A stretch of 37,619 nt of DNA from Citricoccus sp. CH26A (GTDB lineage Bacteria > Actinomycetota > Actinomycetes > Actinomycetales > Micrococcaceae). The position numbers were made by a program, and so were the translations under genes. The notes beneath the pieces are model-generated. The model saw only the letters and a list, made by a program, of their open reading frames with translations. It was not told where the DNA came from and did not search any database. The DNA is taken from contig NZ_AFXQ01000027.1 in NCBI RefSeq assembly GCF_000224415.1, positions 1 through 37,619 of the forward strand, given 5' to 3'. This document shows positions 1 through 9,481 of the stretch, piece after piece (positions within the stretch are counted from its first letter, which is position 1; the number at the start of each line of letters is the position of its first letter).

Positions 1-600
1 GGGGTACAGCGGAGGGGACAGGGGCAACTGACCGGCCAGCACCTCGGCCACGTCCTCCACCTGGTGGCCCTTGACCGCGGAGACGGGCACGACGGCGGCG
101 AAGCCGGCCCCGCCGTTCTCCGGGCCCAGGACCTCGTCCCCCAGCGCCGTGACGGCCAGCAGCTGCTCGGCGACCTGGTCCGGCTTCACCTTGTCCGTCT
201 TGGTCACCAGCGCCACGACCGGGCGGCGGTTCAGCAGGGCCAGCTGGCCGGCGATGTAGCGGTCCCCCGGCCCGATCCTCTCGTCCGCCGGGATGCAAAA
301 CCCGACGGCGTCGACCTCGCCCAGCGTCTCGGCCACCAGGTCGTTGAGCCGCTGGCCCAGCAGGGTCCGTGGCCGGTGCAGCCCGGGGGTGTCCACCAGC
401 ACCAGCTGGAAGGAGTCCCGGTGGACGATGCCGCGGATGGTGTGCCGCGTGGTCTGCGGCTTGGAGGAGGTGATGGCCACCTTCTCCCCCACCAGGGCGT
501 TGGTCAGCGTGGACTTGCCGGCGTTGGGCCGCCCCACGAGGGAGACGAATCCGGCCCGGAAGCCCTCGGGTACCGCGGTGGGGTCGAGCAGGTTGGTCAT
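1..600 (-). CDS. era: GTPase Era (partial, N-terminal 200 residues)
   Basis: Era is a Ras-like GTPase with a KH domain that binds 16S rRNA and helps mature the 30S subunit. Only the GTPase domain is present, because the gene runs off the left edge and the KH domain is missing. Visible motifs are the P-loop GRPNAGKST at about residues 23-31, a switch II DTPG, and TKTD in the G4 position, where TKTD for NKxD is common in Era. The ATG at 600-598 overlaps the TGA of the upstream CorC-like gene (ATGA), so the two are probably translationally coupled. It is the last visible gene of the minus-strand hrcA-dnaJ-rsmE-phoH-ybeY-corC-era cluster, an order usual in actinobacteria. Confidence 0.96.
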   Translation of the reverse strand, partial: MTNLLDPTAVPEGFRAGFVSLVGRPNAGKSTLTNALVGEKVAITSSKPQTTRHTIRGIVHRDSFQLVLVDTPGLHRPRTLLGQRLNDLVAETLGEVDAVGFCIPADERIGPGDRYIAGQLALLNRRPVVALVTKTDKVKPDQVAEQLLAVTALGDEVLGPENGGAGFAAVVPVSAVKGHQVEDVAEVLAGQLPLSPPLYP

Positions 601-1949
601 CGGGTCTCCCGGTATGCGTGGGCGTCGTTGTGGTCGTCCTCGGCCTGAGGTGCCGGCACCAGTTCGGTGCCCGGCCGGCGTCGGGGTCCGGCGGTGTCCC
701 GGACGATGAGACGGGCGACGCGGTTGCGCCGCCCCTCGAGGGACTCGGCGGTCAGTTCGATGCCCTGCACGGTCACGCACGAGCCCTGGATCGGGACCCG
801 GCCGAGGGTCTTGGCGAGCAGGCCGCCGACGGTGTCGATGTCGTCCTCGTCATCCAGGTCCACGCCGAACATCTCGGCGAAGTCGTCGATGCCCATGCGG
901 GCGTCCACCCGGAAGGTCCCGTCCTGGAGGGGTTCGACCTCGGGCCGGTCCTGCCGGTCGTACTCGTCGGAGATCTCCCCGACGATCTCCTCGATGAGGT
1001 CCTCGAGCGTGACCAGTCCGGCGGTGCCGCCGTACTCGTCGACCACGATGGCCACGTGCTTGGACTCGCGCTGCAGTTCCGGCAACAGGGCGGAGACCTG
1101 CTTGGACTCCGGGACGAACCGGACATCGCGGGCCACGGGGTCGACGGGCGCGGTCTGGTCCACGTCGCCGTCGGGACCGCGGTGCAGGGCCCGGGCGACG
1201 TCCTTGAGGTAGACCATCCCGAAGACCTCGTCGGCGTTGTCCCCGATCAGCGGGATGCGGGAGCAGCCCGAGCGCAGGAACAGGTTCATCGCGTCCTCGA
1301 GGGAGGTGCCCGTCTCCATCGTGACGATGTCGGTGCGCGGGACCATGACGGTCCGCACGAGCGTGTCTCCCATGTCGAAGACCGACTGGATCAGTTCGGC
1401 CTCGGAGTCCTCCAGGACGTCGGCGTCGTTGGCGCGGGCCACGAACTCGCGGAAGTGCCGCTCCTCGATCTCCGCGGCCTCCTCCTCCTCGTCCTCCGAA
1501 CGGGGCCCGGGCGCGGCGAACCGGGCCGGGAGCGGGCCGAGCAGCGCGGTGAGGAACCGGACGAGGCCGGCGGTACGCTGGGCTGCGGCCACCTCGTGCC
1601 GCGTGCCGACCTGGCGCGGGGAGAGCACCACCAGCAGCAGTGCCACCAGGCCCATCAGGACCGTGGACACCACCGCGGTGATCCATACGACCCCGATCAG
1701 CGAGTGGATGAACAGGGTGCCGGCGACCGCCGCGGTGGTCTCGGCGAACAACCGCCAGAACCGCAGGGCGTGCAGGTGCTCGGGCAGGCGGGCCATCACG
1801 GTGAGGATGGGGCTGCGCGGCCGCCGCAGGGCGATGCCCTCGGCCTCCTTGCGGGACAGGTAGCCCAGGGACGTCTCGGCCACGGCCAGCGTCCAGGTCA
1901 GGAGCAGCAGCAGCGCCAGCAGCACCGCCAGCAGGGTGGTGGTCAGCAC
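597..1949 (-). CDS. CNNM/CorC-family (hemolysin C-like) membrane protein with CBS pair
   Basis: Membrane protein of about 450 residues with the layout of the CNNM/CorC (HlyC, TlyC) family, implicated in divalent cation (Mg2+/Co2+) transport or its regulation. An N-terminal CNNM (DUF21) region has hydrophobic segments at about residues 1-20 and 60-110. It is followed by two CBS motifs (about 200-330, including the VMVPRTDIV segment) and a C-terminal CorC_HlyC domain with the typical DDEDDIDTVGG stretch. The start is GTG at 1949, 3 bp after the ybeY stop, and the end overlaps the era start. Placement between ybeY and era is standard for actinobacteria. The transported substrate cannot be read from sequence. 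Confidence 0.92.
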   Translation of the reverse strand: MLTTTLLAVLLALLLLLTWTLAVAETSLGYLSRKEAEGIALRRPRSPILTVMARLPEHLHALRFWRLFAETTAAVAGTLFIHSLIGVVWITAVVSTVLMGLVALLLVVLSPRQVGTRHEVAAAQRTAGLVRFLTALLGPLPARFAAPGPRSEDEEEEAAEIEERHFREFVARANDADVLEDSEAELIQSVFDMGDTLVRTVMVPRTDIVTMETGTSLEDAMNLFLRSGCSRIPLIGDNADEVFGMVYLKDVARALHRGPDGDVDQTAPVDPVARDVRFVPESKQVSALLPELQRESKHVAIVVDEYGGTAGLVTLEDLIEEIVGEISDEYDRQDRPEVEPLQDGTFRVDARMGIDDFAEMFGVDLDDEDDIDTVGGLLAKTLGRVPIQGSCVTVQGIELTAESLEGRRNRVARLIVRDTAGPRRRPGTELVPAPQAEDDHNDAHAYRETR

Positions 1950-1952
1950 GGC

Positions 1953-2415
1953 TCAGTCCTCGGTGGGATCGGGCGCCGGGCGGCCGAGGTAGTCCCCGAG
2001 CAGCCGGGCCTGCAGGCCGAACATCTCGGCGCGGTCCTCGGGCTCCTCGTGGTCGAAGCCGAGCAGGTGCAGGATGCCGTGGGTCAGCAGCAGCAGGATC
2101 TCGTCCGACGTCGGGTGCCCGCCGCGGGCGGCCTGCACGGCCGCCACCTGGGGGCAGATGACCACGTCGCCGAGCAGTCCCTCGGGGCTCGGCGCCTCGG
2201 GGGTGCCCGGACGCAGCTCGTCCATGGGGAAGCTCATCACGTCCGTGGCCCCGGGCAGGTCCATCCACTCCAGGTGCAGCTGCTCCATGGCCGCCTCGTC
2301 CACGCAGATCACGGAGAGCTCGGCCCCGGGGTGGACGTGCAGTCCGGCCAGCACGGACCTGGCCAGTCCCAGCAGTGACTCCTCGTCGACGGCCACGCCG
2401 GACTCATTGACGATC

Positions 2416-2426
<11 letters not shown>
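1953..2426 (-). CDS. ybeY: Endoribonuclease YbeY (rRNA maturation factor)
   Basis: A 157-residue single-domain zinc metalloprotein of the UPF0054/YbeY family, involved in 16S rRNA 3' end maturation and ribosome quality control. The signature HGILHLLGFDH (H-x3-H-x5-H) at about residues 115-125 gives the three zinc-binding histidines. Length is normal for the family. The ATG at 2426 lies 11 bp inside the end of phoH, so translation is probably coupled. phoH-ybeY adjacency is one of the most conserved gene pairs in bacteria and supports both calls. Confidence 0.97.
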
Positions 2427-3405
<979 letters not shown>

Positions 3406-3451
3406 GGCGGGGGGTTCAGCTCCTGCTGTGGTGGGTGGCTCTGGTGGAAGT

Positions 3452-4252
3452 CTACGACCGGGACCCGAAACGTCCCAGCAGTTGCTGGACGACGGCGGTC
3501 GCCGCGGGACCCGCGGTGGAGGACCGCAGCACGTTGCGCCCCAGCAGGACGGGCACGGCCCCGGCCCCGGTGAGCGCCGTGAGCTCGGCCGGGCTGATGC
3601 CACCCTCGGGGCCCACGACCATCACGATCCGGTCCACGGACGCGGCCCCGGCGGCCACCTCGGCCACCGCCTCACCGAGGGGGGCGTGCGCCTCCTCGTG
3701 GAGGACCAGCACCAGCGCCCCGGGCCCGCAGACCGACGCGACCCCGACGCCGTCGAGCAGCTCGCGGGCCTCCGGCACCCGGGTGCGCCGGGCCTGCTTC
3801 GCGGCCGCCAGCAGGGCGGCCTCCCACTTGGCGAGGGCCTTGGCCGTCTTGTCGGTCCGGGTGCCCTTGCCCGGCTTCCCGCCCGTCCACCGCACGATGG
3901 AGCGCTCGGCCTGCCAGGGATGGACCGCGTCCAGCCCGAGCTCGGTACCGGCCTGGACGGCCATCAAGTCCCGGTCGCCCTTGGCCAGTGCCTGCACGAG
4001 GACCAGTTCCGGACGCGGCGCCGGTTCGTCCGTGACGGACTCGGCGGTCGCCTCCAACCGGTCGGGGGCGGCGGTGACGACGGTGGCCGTGACCCGGCGT
4101 CCGGAGCCGTCGGCGACGTCGAGCGACTCCCCCGGGCCGAGCCGCATCGACTGGGCGGCGTGTCGGGCCTCGGCGCCGGTGAGCAGGACGGCCTCACCGG
4201 GCGCCGTGGAGGCCAGCGAACCGGCGTCGAGGTAGAACAGCGGGTTGCTCAC
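3452..4252 (-). CDS. rsmE: 16S rRNA m3U1498 methyltransferase RsmE
   Basis: A 266-residue SPOUT-class methyltransferase of the RsmE family, which methylates N3 of U1498 in 16S rRNA using S-adenosylmethionine. The N-terminal part has the PUA-like start, with HAAQSMRLGPGE matching the usual H-x-x-x-V/M-L/M-R pattern. The C-terminal knot contains the VVGPEGGIS loop and ends with the LLGRNVLRSSTAGPAA segment, both diagnostic. It starts with GTG at 4252, 10 bp after dnaJ, consistent with cotranscription. The dnaJ-rsmE neighbourhood is common in actinobacteria and firmicutes. Confidence 0.96.
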   Translation of the reverse strand: MSNPLFYLDAGSLASTAPGEAVLLTGAEARHAAQSMRLGPGESLDVADGSGRRVTATVVTAAPDRLEATAESVTDEPAPRPELVLVQALAKGDRDLMAVQAGTELGLDAVHPWQAERSIVRWTGGKPGKGTRTDKTAKALAKWEAALLAAAKQARRTRVPEARELLDGVGVASVCGPGALVLVLHEEAHAPLGEAVAEVAAGAASVDRIVMVVGPEGGISPAELTALTGAGAVPVLLGRNVLRSSTAGPAATAVVQQLLGRFGSRS

Positions 4253-4262
4253 GGGTGATGGC

Positions 4263-5396
4263 TCACAGGTTCTTGAGGTTGTCCCGCAGCTTGGAGAACA
4301 GCCCCCGGTGCTCGGTGCTGCCGTGCACGGCCTCCTCGCCGCGGGCCATCGCGAGCTCCGCGAGCAGTCGCCGCTGCTCGTCGTCGAGCCGGGTGGGGGT
4401 CTCCACGCGCAGGGTGACCTTCAGGTCCCCGCGGCCGGAACCGCGCAGCCGTCCGACGCCCAGGCCCTTGAGCACCTGCACCTCACCCGACTGGGTGCCC
4501 GCCCGGACCGGGACCTGCTGTTCACCGTCGAAGGTGTCCAGCGTGAGCTCGGTGCCCAGGGCGGCGGCGGTCATCGGCACGGTCATGGTCGCCAGCAGGT
4601 CATCGCCGTCCCGCGTGAACACGTCGTGGTGGCGGACGTCGATCTCCACGTAGAGGTCACCGTTGGGGCCGCCGCCCGGGCCGGCCTCCCCCCGCCCGGC
4701 CAGCTGGATGCGAGTACCGGTGGCGACGCCGGCGGGGATCTTGATGGTCAGGGACGCGCGGTCGCGCACGCGGCCCTGGCCGTTGCACTCGCGGCAGGGA
4801 TCCGGGATGACGGTGCCGAAGCCCTGGCAGGCCGAACAGGTCTCGGCGGCCATCACCGTGCCCAGGATGGAACGGACGGGGCGGCGGATGGCGCCCTGGC
4901 CGTGGCAGATGGAGCAGGTCTCGGGGTGGGTGCCGGGCCGGCAGCAGGAGCCGTCGCACTCCGGGCAGACCACCGCGGTGTCCACCTCGAGGGTCTTGTC
5001 CACGCCGAACACGGCGTCCACCAGGTCGATCCGCGCGGTGATCAGCGCGTCCTGGCCGCGGCGGGACCGGCTCGCCGGGCCACGCCCGCCGCCGCCCATG
5101 CCGCCTCCGCCCCCGAAGAACGTCTCGAAGATGTCCTGGAACCCGCCGAAGTCGCCCCCGCCGAATCCGCCCATGCCGCCGGTGCCGTTCTCGTGGCCGG
5201 TCGCGTCGTAGTTGCGCCGCTTGTCCTCGTCCGAGAGCACCTCGTAGGCGCGGGTGACCTCCTTGAACTGGTCTCCGGCCTCCGGGGCGGGGTTGACGTC
5301 GGGGTGGAGCTTGCGGGCCAGCTTGCGGTAGGCGCGCTTGATCTCCTCGGCAGAGGCGTCACGGCTGACGCCGAGGACCTCGTAGTGGTCTGCCAC
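4263..5396 (-). CDS. dnaJ: Chaperone DnaJ (DnaJ2 type)
   Basis: Full-length type I Hsp40, 377 residues, co-chaperone of DnaK. The J-domain occupies about residues 1-70 with HPD at 31-33. A Gly/Phe-rich linker follows (about 75-115), then a zinc-finger domain with four Cys repeats (about 143-205) and the C-terminal substrate-binding domains. The first Cys repeat reads CPECDGSC rather than CxxCxGxG, a minor deviation at its last position; the other three are canonical. The GTG start at 5396 lies 58 bp after hrcA. An hrcA-dnaJ pair away from dnaK-grpE marks this as the second actinobacterial DnaJ, controlled by HrcA through the CIRCE site upstream of hrcA. Confidence 0.97.
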   Translation of the reverse strand: MADHYEVLGVSRDASAEEIKRAYRKLARKLHPDVNPAPEAGDQFKEVTRAYEVLSDEDKRRNYDATGHENGTGGMGGFGGGDFGGFQDIFETFFGGGGGMGGGGRGPASRSRRGQDALITARIDLVDAVFGVDKTLEVDTAVVCPECDGSCCRPGTHPETCSICHGQGAIRRPVRSILGTVMAAETCSACQGFGTVIPDPCRECNGQGRVRDRASLTIKIPAGVATGTRIQLAGRGEAGPGGGPNGDLYVEIDVRHHDVFTRDGDDLLATMTVPMTAAALGTELTLDTFDGEQQVPVRAGTQSGEVQVLKGLGVGRLRGSGRGDLKVTLRVETPTRLDDEQRRLLAELAMARGEEAVHGSTEHRGLFSKLRDNLKNL

Positions 5397-5454
5397 GGTG
5401 TGGGGTATTCCTTCCGGACGGGATTCGTGTTCGGGTCTGGGGCGACCCGGCGGT

Positions 5455-6468
5455 CTACTGGGACAGGATCCTGGACAGGTAGCGGGCGATGGCGCGGACC
5501 GCGGTCATCGTGCCGGGGTAGTCCATGCGGGTGGGTCCGACAACCCCGAGCTTGGCGCCGGCCCCGGGCCCGTAACCGGCCGCGATGACCGAGGTCTCGG
5601 CCAGCGAACCGGTGTTCTCGGACCCGATGCGCACGCTCAGGCCCCGCACATCCTGCTCCATCTCGGTCAGCAGGCGCAACAGCACGACCTGCTCCTCGAG
5701 TGCCTCCAGGATGGGGCCGATCGAGTACGGGAAGTCCCCCGGCGACCGGGCCAGGTTGGCCGTGCCGGCCATGATGATGCGGTCCTCGCGCCGGGCGGCC
5801 AGCAGCTGGTCCAGCTGGCCCGCCAGGACGCCCGCCAGTTCCCGGTCCTGCTCCGGCACGGTCGCCATGGCGGCCCGGAGTCCGTCGGCGGCCTGGACGG
5901 GGGTCAGCCCGTCGAGGTGGCGCAGGAACAGCTGCTTCAGGGCGTTCAGGGAGGTCTCCGAGACGTCCTGCTCGGTGGTCACCGCGCGCTGGTCCACCTG
6001 CCCGGAGGACAGGATCACCACCGCCAGGACGCGGCGGGGGGCCAGGGCGACCAGCTCCAGGTGCCGCACGGTGGAGGAGTCCAGGTGCGGGTACTGCAGC
6101 ACGGCCACCTGGTGGGTCAGCTGGGAGAGCAGCCGGACGGTGCGGGACATCATCTCGTGCAGGTCATCGGAGGAGTCCAGCAGGGTCTGCACGGCCCGGC
6201 GCTCCGCGGCCGAGAGCGGCTTGACCTCGGAGATCTGGTCCACGAAGACGCGGTAGCCCTTGTCCGTGGGGATGCGACCGGCCGAGGTGTGCGGGGCCAC
6301 GATCAACCCCTCGTCCTCCAGTGCGGCCATGTCATTGCGTACGGTCGCCGAGGACACGCCCAGCTGGTGGCGGTCCACGAGGGCCTTGGAGCCGACCGGT
6401 TCCCGGGAGGCCACGTAGTCCTCCACGATCGCCTGCAGCACCTGCATGCGGCGCGGTTGCTCGCTCAT
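5455..6468 (-). CDS. hrcA: Heat-inducible transcription repressor HrcA
   Basis: Repressor of class I heat-shock genes, which binds CIRCE operators. The 337-residue protein has an N-terminal winged-helix domain ([20 protein letters not shown] at about residues 25-44) followed by the GAF-like HrcA domain. The open frame continues upstream to 6540, but the start chosen is the ATG at 6468 because a GGGAGG Shine-Dalgarno lies just upstream. The longer version would also include the CIRCE operator at 6521-6547 in the coding region. The gene heads the minus-strand cluster and is probably autoregulated. Confidence 0.96.
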   Translation of the reverse strand: MSEQPRRMQVLQAIVEDYVASREPVGSKALVDRHQLGVSSATVRNDMAALEDEGLIVAPHTSAGRIPTDKGYRVFVDQISEVKPLSAAERRAVQTLLDSSDDLHEMMSRTVRLLSQLTHQVAVLQYPHLDSSTVRHLELVALAPRRVLAVVILSSGQVDQRAVTTEQDVSETSLNALKQLFLRHLDGLTPVQAADGLRAAMATVPEQDRELAGVLAGQLDQLLAARREDRIIMAGTANLARSPGDFPYSIGPILEALEEQVVLLRLLTEMEQDVRGLSVRIGSENTGSLAETSVIAAGYGPGAGAKLGVVGPTRMDYPGTMTAVRAIARYLSRILSQ

Positions 6469-6520
6469 CTCACCCTCCCGTCGTCGGTCAGTGGTGCACC
6501 GGCTCGTCCCGGTCATGCAC

Positions 6521-6547
6521 TTAGCACTCGTCGAGTTCAAGTGCCAA
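6521..6547 (-). promoter_or_regulatory. CIRCE operator upstream of hrcA
   Basis: On the minus strand the site reads TTGGCACTT-N9-GAGTGCTAA. The CIRCE consensus is TTAGCACTC-N9-GAGTGCTAA, so the hrcA-proximal arm is perfect and the distal arm has two mismatches. It sits 53 bp upstream of the hrcA start. TTGGCA in the distal arm could also serve as a -35 box, with a weak CTAAGT -10 17 bp later, so HrcA bound here would occlude RNA polymerase. The promoter assignment is inference; the operator is seen directly. Confidence 0.9.
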
Positions 6548-6678
6548 GTCTAATACCTCTGTCCAGTCCGCTCCCGGTCCCGCCCGCCACCCCGGTCGTG
6601 TCCGCGCCGTACCGCTCCGTCCACGGCCCGGTTCACGCCGGGCGCGAGCCGTTCCCCGGGTTCTCCGGGCCGCCTTGC

Positions 6679-6684
6679 TAGCGT
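6679..6684 (+). promoter_or_regulatory. Candidate -10 element for the DUF3097 gene
   Basis: TAGCGT ends 8 nt before the ATG at 6693. With initiation 6-8 nt after a -10 box the transcript would start at or almost at the start codon, so a leaderless mRNA is plausible. No good -35 hexamer is visible. Confidence 0.4.
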
Positions 6685-6692
6685 CGGGGCCC

Positions 6693-7577
6693 ATGGAATG
6701 GAACAGCTGGGGACCCGGCACCCTGGACGGCGGCTTCCGGCCGGCAGCCCGCGCCGTGCCGGAGGTCCCCGCGGACCGTGGCATGGTCCTGGAGGACGCC
6801 GGCACGGGATTCACCGGGGCCGTCCTGCGAGTGGAGAAGTCCGGCGGGGTGCACCTGGTGGTGCTGGAGGACCGCAGGGGCCGGACGAAGTCCTTCCCGC
6901 TGGGCTTCGGTTTCCTCGTCGACGGCGACCCGGTCCAGGTGGTGCCCCCCGCGCCTACCGCGCCGGGCCGCCCGCTCGGGGTGACGGGCAAGGCCCTGCC
7001 GGCCAGGACGGCGTCGGGATCCGTGCGGGTGGACAACGCCCGGGCCCGCACCGCGCGCGCCTCCCGCATCTGGGTGGAGGGCCTGCACGACGCCGAGCTG
7101 GTGGAGAAGGTCTGGGGTGAGGACCTCCGGCTGGAGGGGATCGTCGTCGAGCCCCTGCACGGTGTGGACGACCTCGCCGGCGCGATCGCCGACTTCTCCC
7201 CCGGGCCGCAGCGCCGGCTCGGGATCCTCGTGGACCACCTCGTGTCCGGGTCCAAGGAGGAGCGCATCGCCGCGGAGGCGATGCGGGTGCCCGGGGCGCG
7301 CGGCAACGTGCTGATCGTGGGCCACCCCTACGTGGACGTGTGGCAGGTCATCAAGCCGGCCGTGCTGGGCATCGAGGCCTGGCCGGTGGTGCCCAGGGGC
7401 CAGGACTGGAAGACCGGCATCCTCAAGGGCCTGGGCTGGCCGCACCGGACCAAGGAGGACGTCGGCCTCGGCTGGAAGCGGCTACTCTCCCGGGTGCGCA
7501 CCTATGCCGACCTCGAGCCCGCCCTGCTGGGCCGCGTCGAGGAGGTCATCGACTTCCTCACCGCCGTGGGCGACTAG
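6693..7577 (+). CDS. DUF3097 family protein
   Basis: A 294-residue soluble protein matching the actinobacterial DUF3097 family, a conserved family of unknown function. Recognisable segments are FPLGFGFLVDGDPV, ARTARASRIWVEGLHDAELVEKVWG (described here by its key WVEGLHDAELVEKVWG part), LGILVDHLVSGSKEERIA and NVLIVGHPYVDVWQ. The WVEGxHDAELVE segment recalls toprim-like or primase-associated folds, but I would not assign activity. The frame opens at a TTG at 6675; ATG 6693 is preferred because a candidate -10 lies immediately upstream of it. It lies divergent to hrcA, its common position in the Micrococcaceae. Confidence 0.88.
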   Translation: MEWNSWGPGTLDGGFRPAARAVPEVPADRGMVLEDAGTGFTGAVLRVEKSGGVHLVVLEDRRGRTKSFPLGFGFLVDGDPVQVVPPAPTAPGRPLGVTGKALPARTASGSVRVDNARARTARASRIWVEGLHDAELVEKVWGEDLRLEGIVVEPLHGVDDLAGAIADFSPGPQRRLGILVDHLVSGSKEERIAAEAMRVPGARGNVLIVGHPYVDVWQVIKPAVLGIEAWPVVPRGQDWKTGILKGLGWPHRTKEDVGLGWKRLLSRVRTYADLEPALLGRVEEVIDFLTAVGD

Positions 7578-7593
7578 CACCGGCGGATATCCA

Positions 7594-7609
7594 CGTAGGA
7601 TGTCCTACG
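7594..7609 (+). promoter_or_regulatory. Inverted repeat with -10-like core upstream of the DUF4870 gene
   Basis: CGTAGGA-TG-TCCTACG is a 7-bp perfect dyad with a 2-bp centre. It embeds TAGGAT (7596-7601), a good actinobacterial -10 match, about 50 bp before the GTG of the next gene. It may be a promoter, an operator or both; no -35 box is obvious. Confidence 0.35.
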
Positions 7610-7650
7610 GAATCCGGCGTAGTACCCCCACTCCCGAGAGGCAGAAGGAC

Positions 7651-8082
7651 GTGTCACAGCAGCAGCCCAGCGGTCCTCACCGCCAGCGTCCGGTCGGCGC
7701 GCCCCGGCGCGACCAGCACCTGCAGGGCTCCCCTGCCAAGGCCGCACCCCTGACGCCCGCGCAGGACCGCCAGTGGGCCACCCTGGCGCACTTCGGCGGC
7801 ATCCTGGGCTTCGTCCCCTCCCTGGTGATCTACCTCGTCTTCCGCCACCGCGGGCCCTTCACGGCCCAGGAGGCCAAGGAGGCGCTGAACTTCACGCTGC
7901 CGCCCACGGTGCTGGCGATCGTGGCGAACCTGCTGGCCCTGATCCCCGTGGTCGGCGGCGTCTTCGGGATCATCGCGATGCTCATCTGGCTGTTCATGAC
8001 CATCTCCGGGCTGGCCGCGGGCATCCACTGCAACAAGGGCCGGCCGTACCGGTACCCGTTCAACCTGCGCCTGATCCAGTAG
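7651..8082 (+). CDS. DUF4870 domain-containing membrane protein
   Basis: A small membrane protein of 143 residues. A Gln/Pro-rich hydrophilic N-terminus of about 40 residues precedes a DUF4870 domain. The domain shows the family hallmarks: QWATLAHFGGILGF, a first membrane segment near 50-68, QEAKEALNF, two further hydrophobic segments, and the C-terminal GRPYRYPFNLRLIQ (family pattern YPF.LRL). The function of DUF4870 proteins is unknown. The start is GTG 7651, chosen because the domain starts well downstream and a purine-rich AGAGGCAGAAGGA precedes it. The frame itself is open from 7504, inside the upstream gene. Confidence 0.9.
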   Translation: MSQQQPSGPHRQRPVGAPRRDQHLQGSPAKAAPLTPAQDRQWATLAHFGGILGFVPSLVIYLVFRHRGPFTAQEAKEALNFTLPPTVLAIVANLLALIPVVGGVFGIIAMLIWLFMTISGLAAGIHCNKGRPYRYPFNLRLIQ

Positions 8083-8169
8083 GCCCGTCCGTCCGTCCTC
8101 ACAGGACATGTCCGGCGCGGGACCGCACCGGATGGGTCCCCTCGGCAATGACGAACCGGTGGGGGCGCC

Positions 8170-9450
8170 TCAGAACCCCGCCAGCCGCCGCACGATCGCG
8201 TCGTCCAGCAGGCGGCCCTGCAGGGTCGGGATGATCCGGCCGGCCAGCGCGGCCCGGCCGTCCAGCAGGCCCTCGGCGATCATCGCCGCGATCTCACCCC
8301 GGGCCTGGGCGCCGCCGTCCGGCGCCACGTCCAGGACGCTGGTCTCCAGGCCCTCCGACAGCCGGACCCCGAGCATGACGCGTTCCAGGAACCTGGCCTC
8401 GGCATCGGGTTCCTCCCGGCCCACGGAGGGCGACACGCCGGTGGCCAGTCGCTGGGCGTAGGCGGCCGGGTGCTTGGCGTTCCAGAACCGGACGCCGGCG
8501 AGGTGGGAGTGGGCGCCCGGGCCGGCACCCCACCAGTCCTGGTCACGCCAGTAGGCCATGTTGTGCCGGGCACGGTGCATGCCCTCGTCCTGCGGGTCCA
8601 GGGCCCAGTTGGAGATCTCGTACCAGCGGTAGCCGGCCTCGGCGAGCAGGCGCTCGGCCAGCAGGTACTTGTCCGCCTGGTCGTCGGGGTCGACGTCGGC
8701 CTGGACGCCGCGCTTGACCGAGGACCCGAACTTGGTGCCCTCCTCCACGATCAGCGAGTACGCGGAGACGTGGTCCGGCCGCAAAGCCAGCGCCGCCTCC
8801 ACCGTGGTCCGCCAGTCCTCCAGGGACTCCCCCGGCGTGCCGTAGATGAGGTCCAGGGACACCTCCAGGCCCGCGTCCCGGGCCCACCCGACGGCGGACG
8901 GCACGTTCTCCGGGCGGTGCGTGCGGTCCAGGGTGGCCAGCACGTGGGGCACCGCGGACTGCATGCCGAAGGACACGCGAGTGAAACCCCCGGCGGCCAG
9001 TTCGGCCAGCGACCGCGCGGTGACCGAGTCCGGGTTGGCCTCGGTGGTGACCTCGGCCCCCGGTGCGAGGCCGAAGACCTCGCGGGCCCGGCCGAGGATG
9101 CCGACCAGGTCCGCGGCGGGCAGCAACGTGGGGGTGCCGCCGCCGAAGAACACGGTCTCCAGCTGCCGTGCCGGCACGCCCGAGGCGGCCAGCACCCCGG
9201 CGGCGAAGTCGAGCTCGCCGGTCACCGTGCCGGCATAGCTGGAGCGGGACGCCCCGGGACCCAGGTCCTCGGCGGTGTACGTGTTGAAGTCGCAGTACCC
9301 GCAGCGGACCTCGCAGAACGGCACGTGGACGTACAGGCTGAACGTCCGCGGCGCGCCGGCGGACTCGGCCTCACGCACTCGACGGGCGACGTGCGCGGGC
9401 AACCGGCCGTCGTCGGGCGCGGGGTCACCCTCGGGAAGGATGGAAGGCAA
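8170..9450 (-). CDS. hemW: Radical SAM heme chaperone HemW
   Basis: A 426-residue radical SAM protein related to oxygen-independent coproporphyrinogen III oxidase and now classed as the heme-trafficking protein HemW. The [4Fe-4S] motif CEVRCGYC (CxxxCxxC) at about residues 48-55 lacks the extra residues of true HemN. FFGGGTPTLL, a SAM-binding GGTPT segment, and the HemN C-terminal domain follow. The start is TTG at 9450, 31 bp downstream of lepA, so the two are probably one transcript. lepA-hemW adjacency is widespread in Gram-positive genomes and favours HemW over a biosynthetic enzyme. Confidence 0.94.
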   Translation of the reverse strand: MPSILPEGDPAPDDGRLPAHVARRVREAESAGAPRTFSLYVHVPFCEVRCGYCDFNTYTAEDLGPGASRSSYAGTVTGELDFAAGVLAASGVPARQLETVFFGGGTPTLLPAADLVGILGRAREVFGLAPGAEVTTEANPDSVTARSLAELAAGGFTRVSFGMQSAVPHVLATLDRTHRPENVPSAVGWARDAGLEVSLDLIYGTPGESLEDWRTTVEAALALRPDHVSAYSLIVEEGTKFGSSVKRGVQADVDPDDQADKYLLAERLLAEAGYRWYEISNWALDPQDEGMHRARHNMAYWRDQDWWGAGPGAHSHLAGVRFWNAKHPAAYAQRLATGVSPSVGREEPDAEARFLERVMLGVRLSEGLETSVLDVAPDGGAQARGEIAAMIAEGLLDGRAALAGRIIPTLQGRLLDDAIVRRLAGF

Positions 9451-9481
9451 GCGGTACTACTCTCCTACTGCGATGTGCTGG

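Noticed and set aside
6469-6540. Longer hrcA start at 6540
   Set aside because: It would put the CIRCE operator inside the gene; ATG 6468 has a GGGAGG site.
8103-8112. Palindrome GGACATGTCC between the DUF4870 and hemW genes
   Set aside because: Short and without a loop, so not a terminator; no evidence of it being a binding site in this context.
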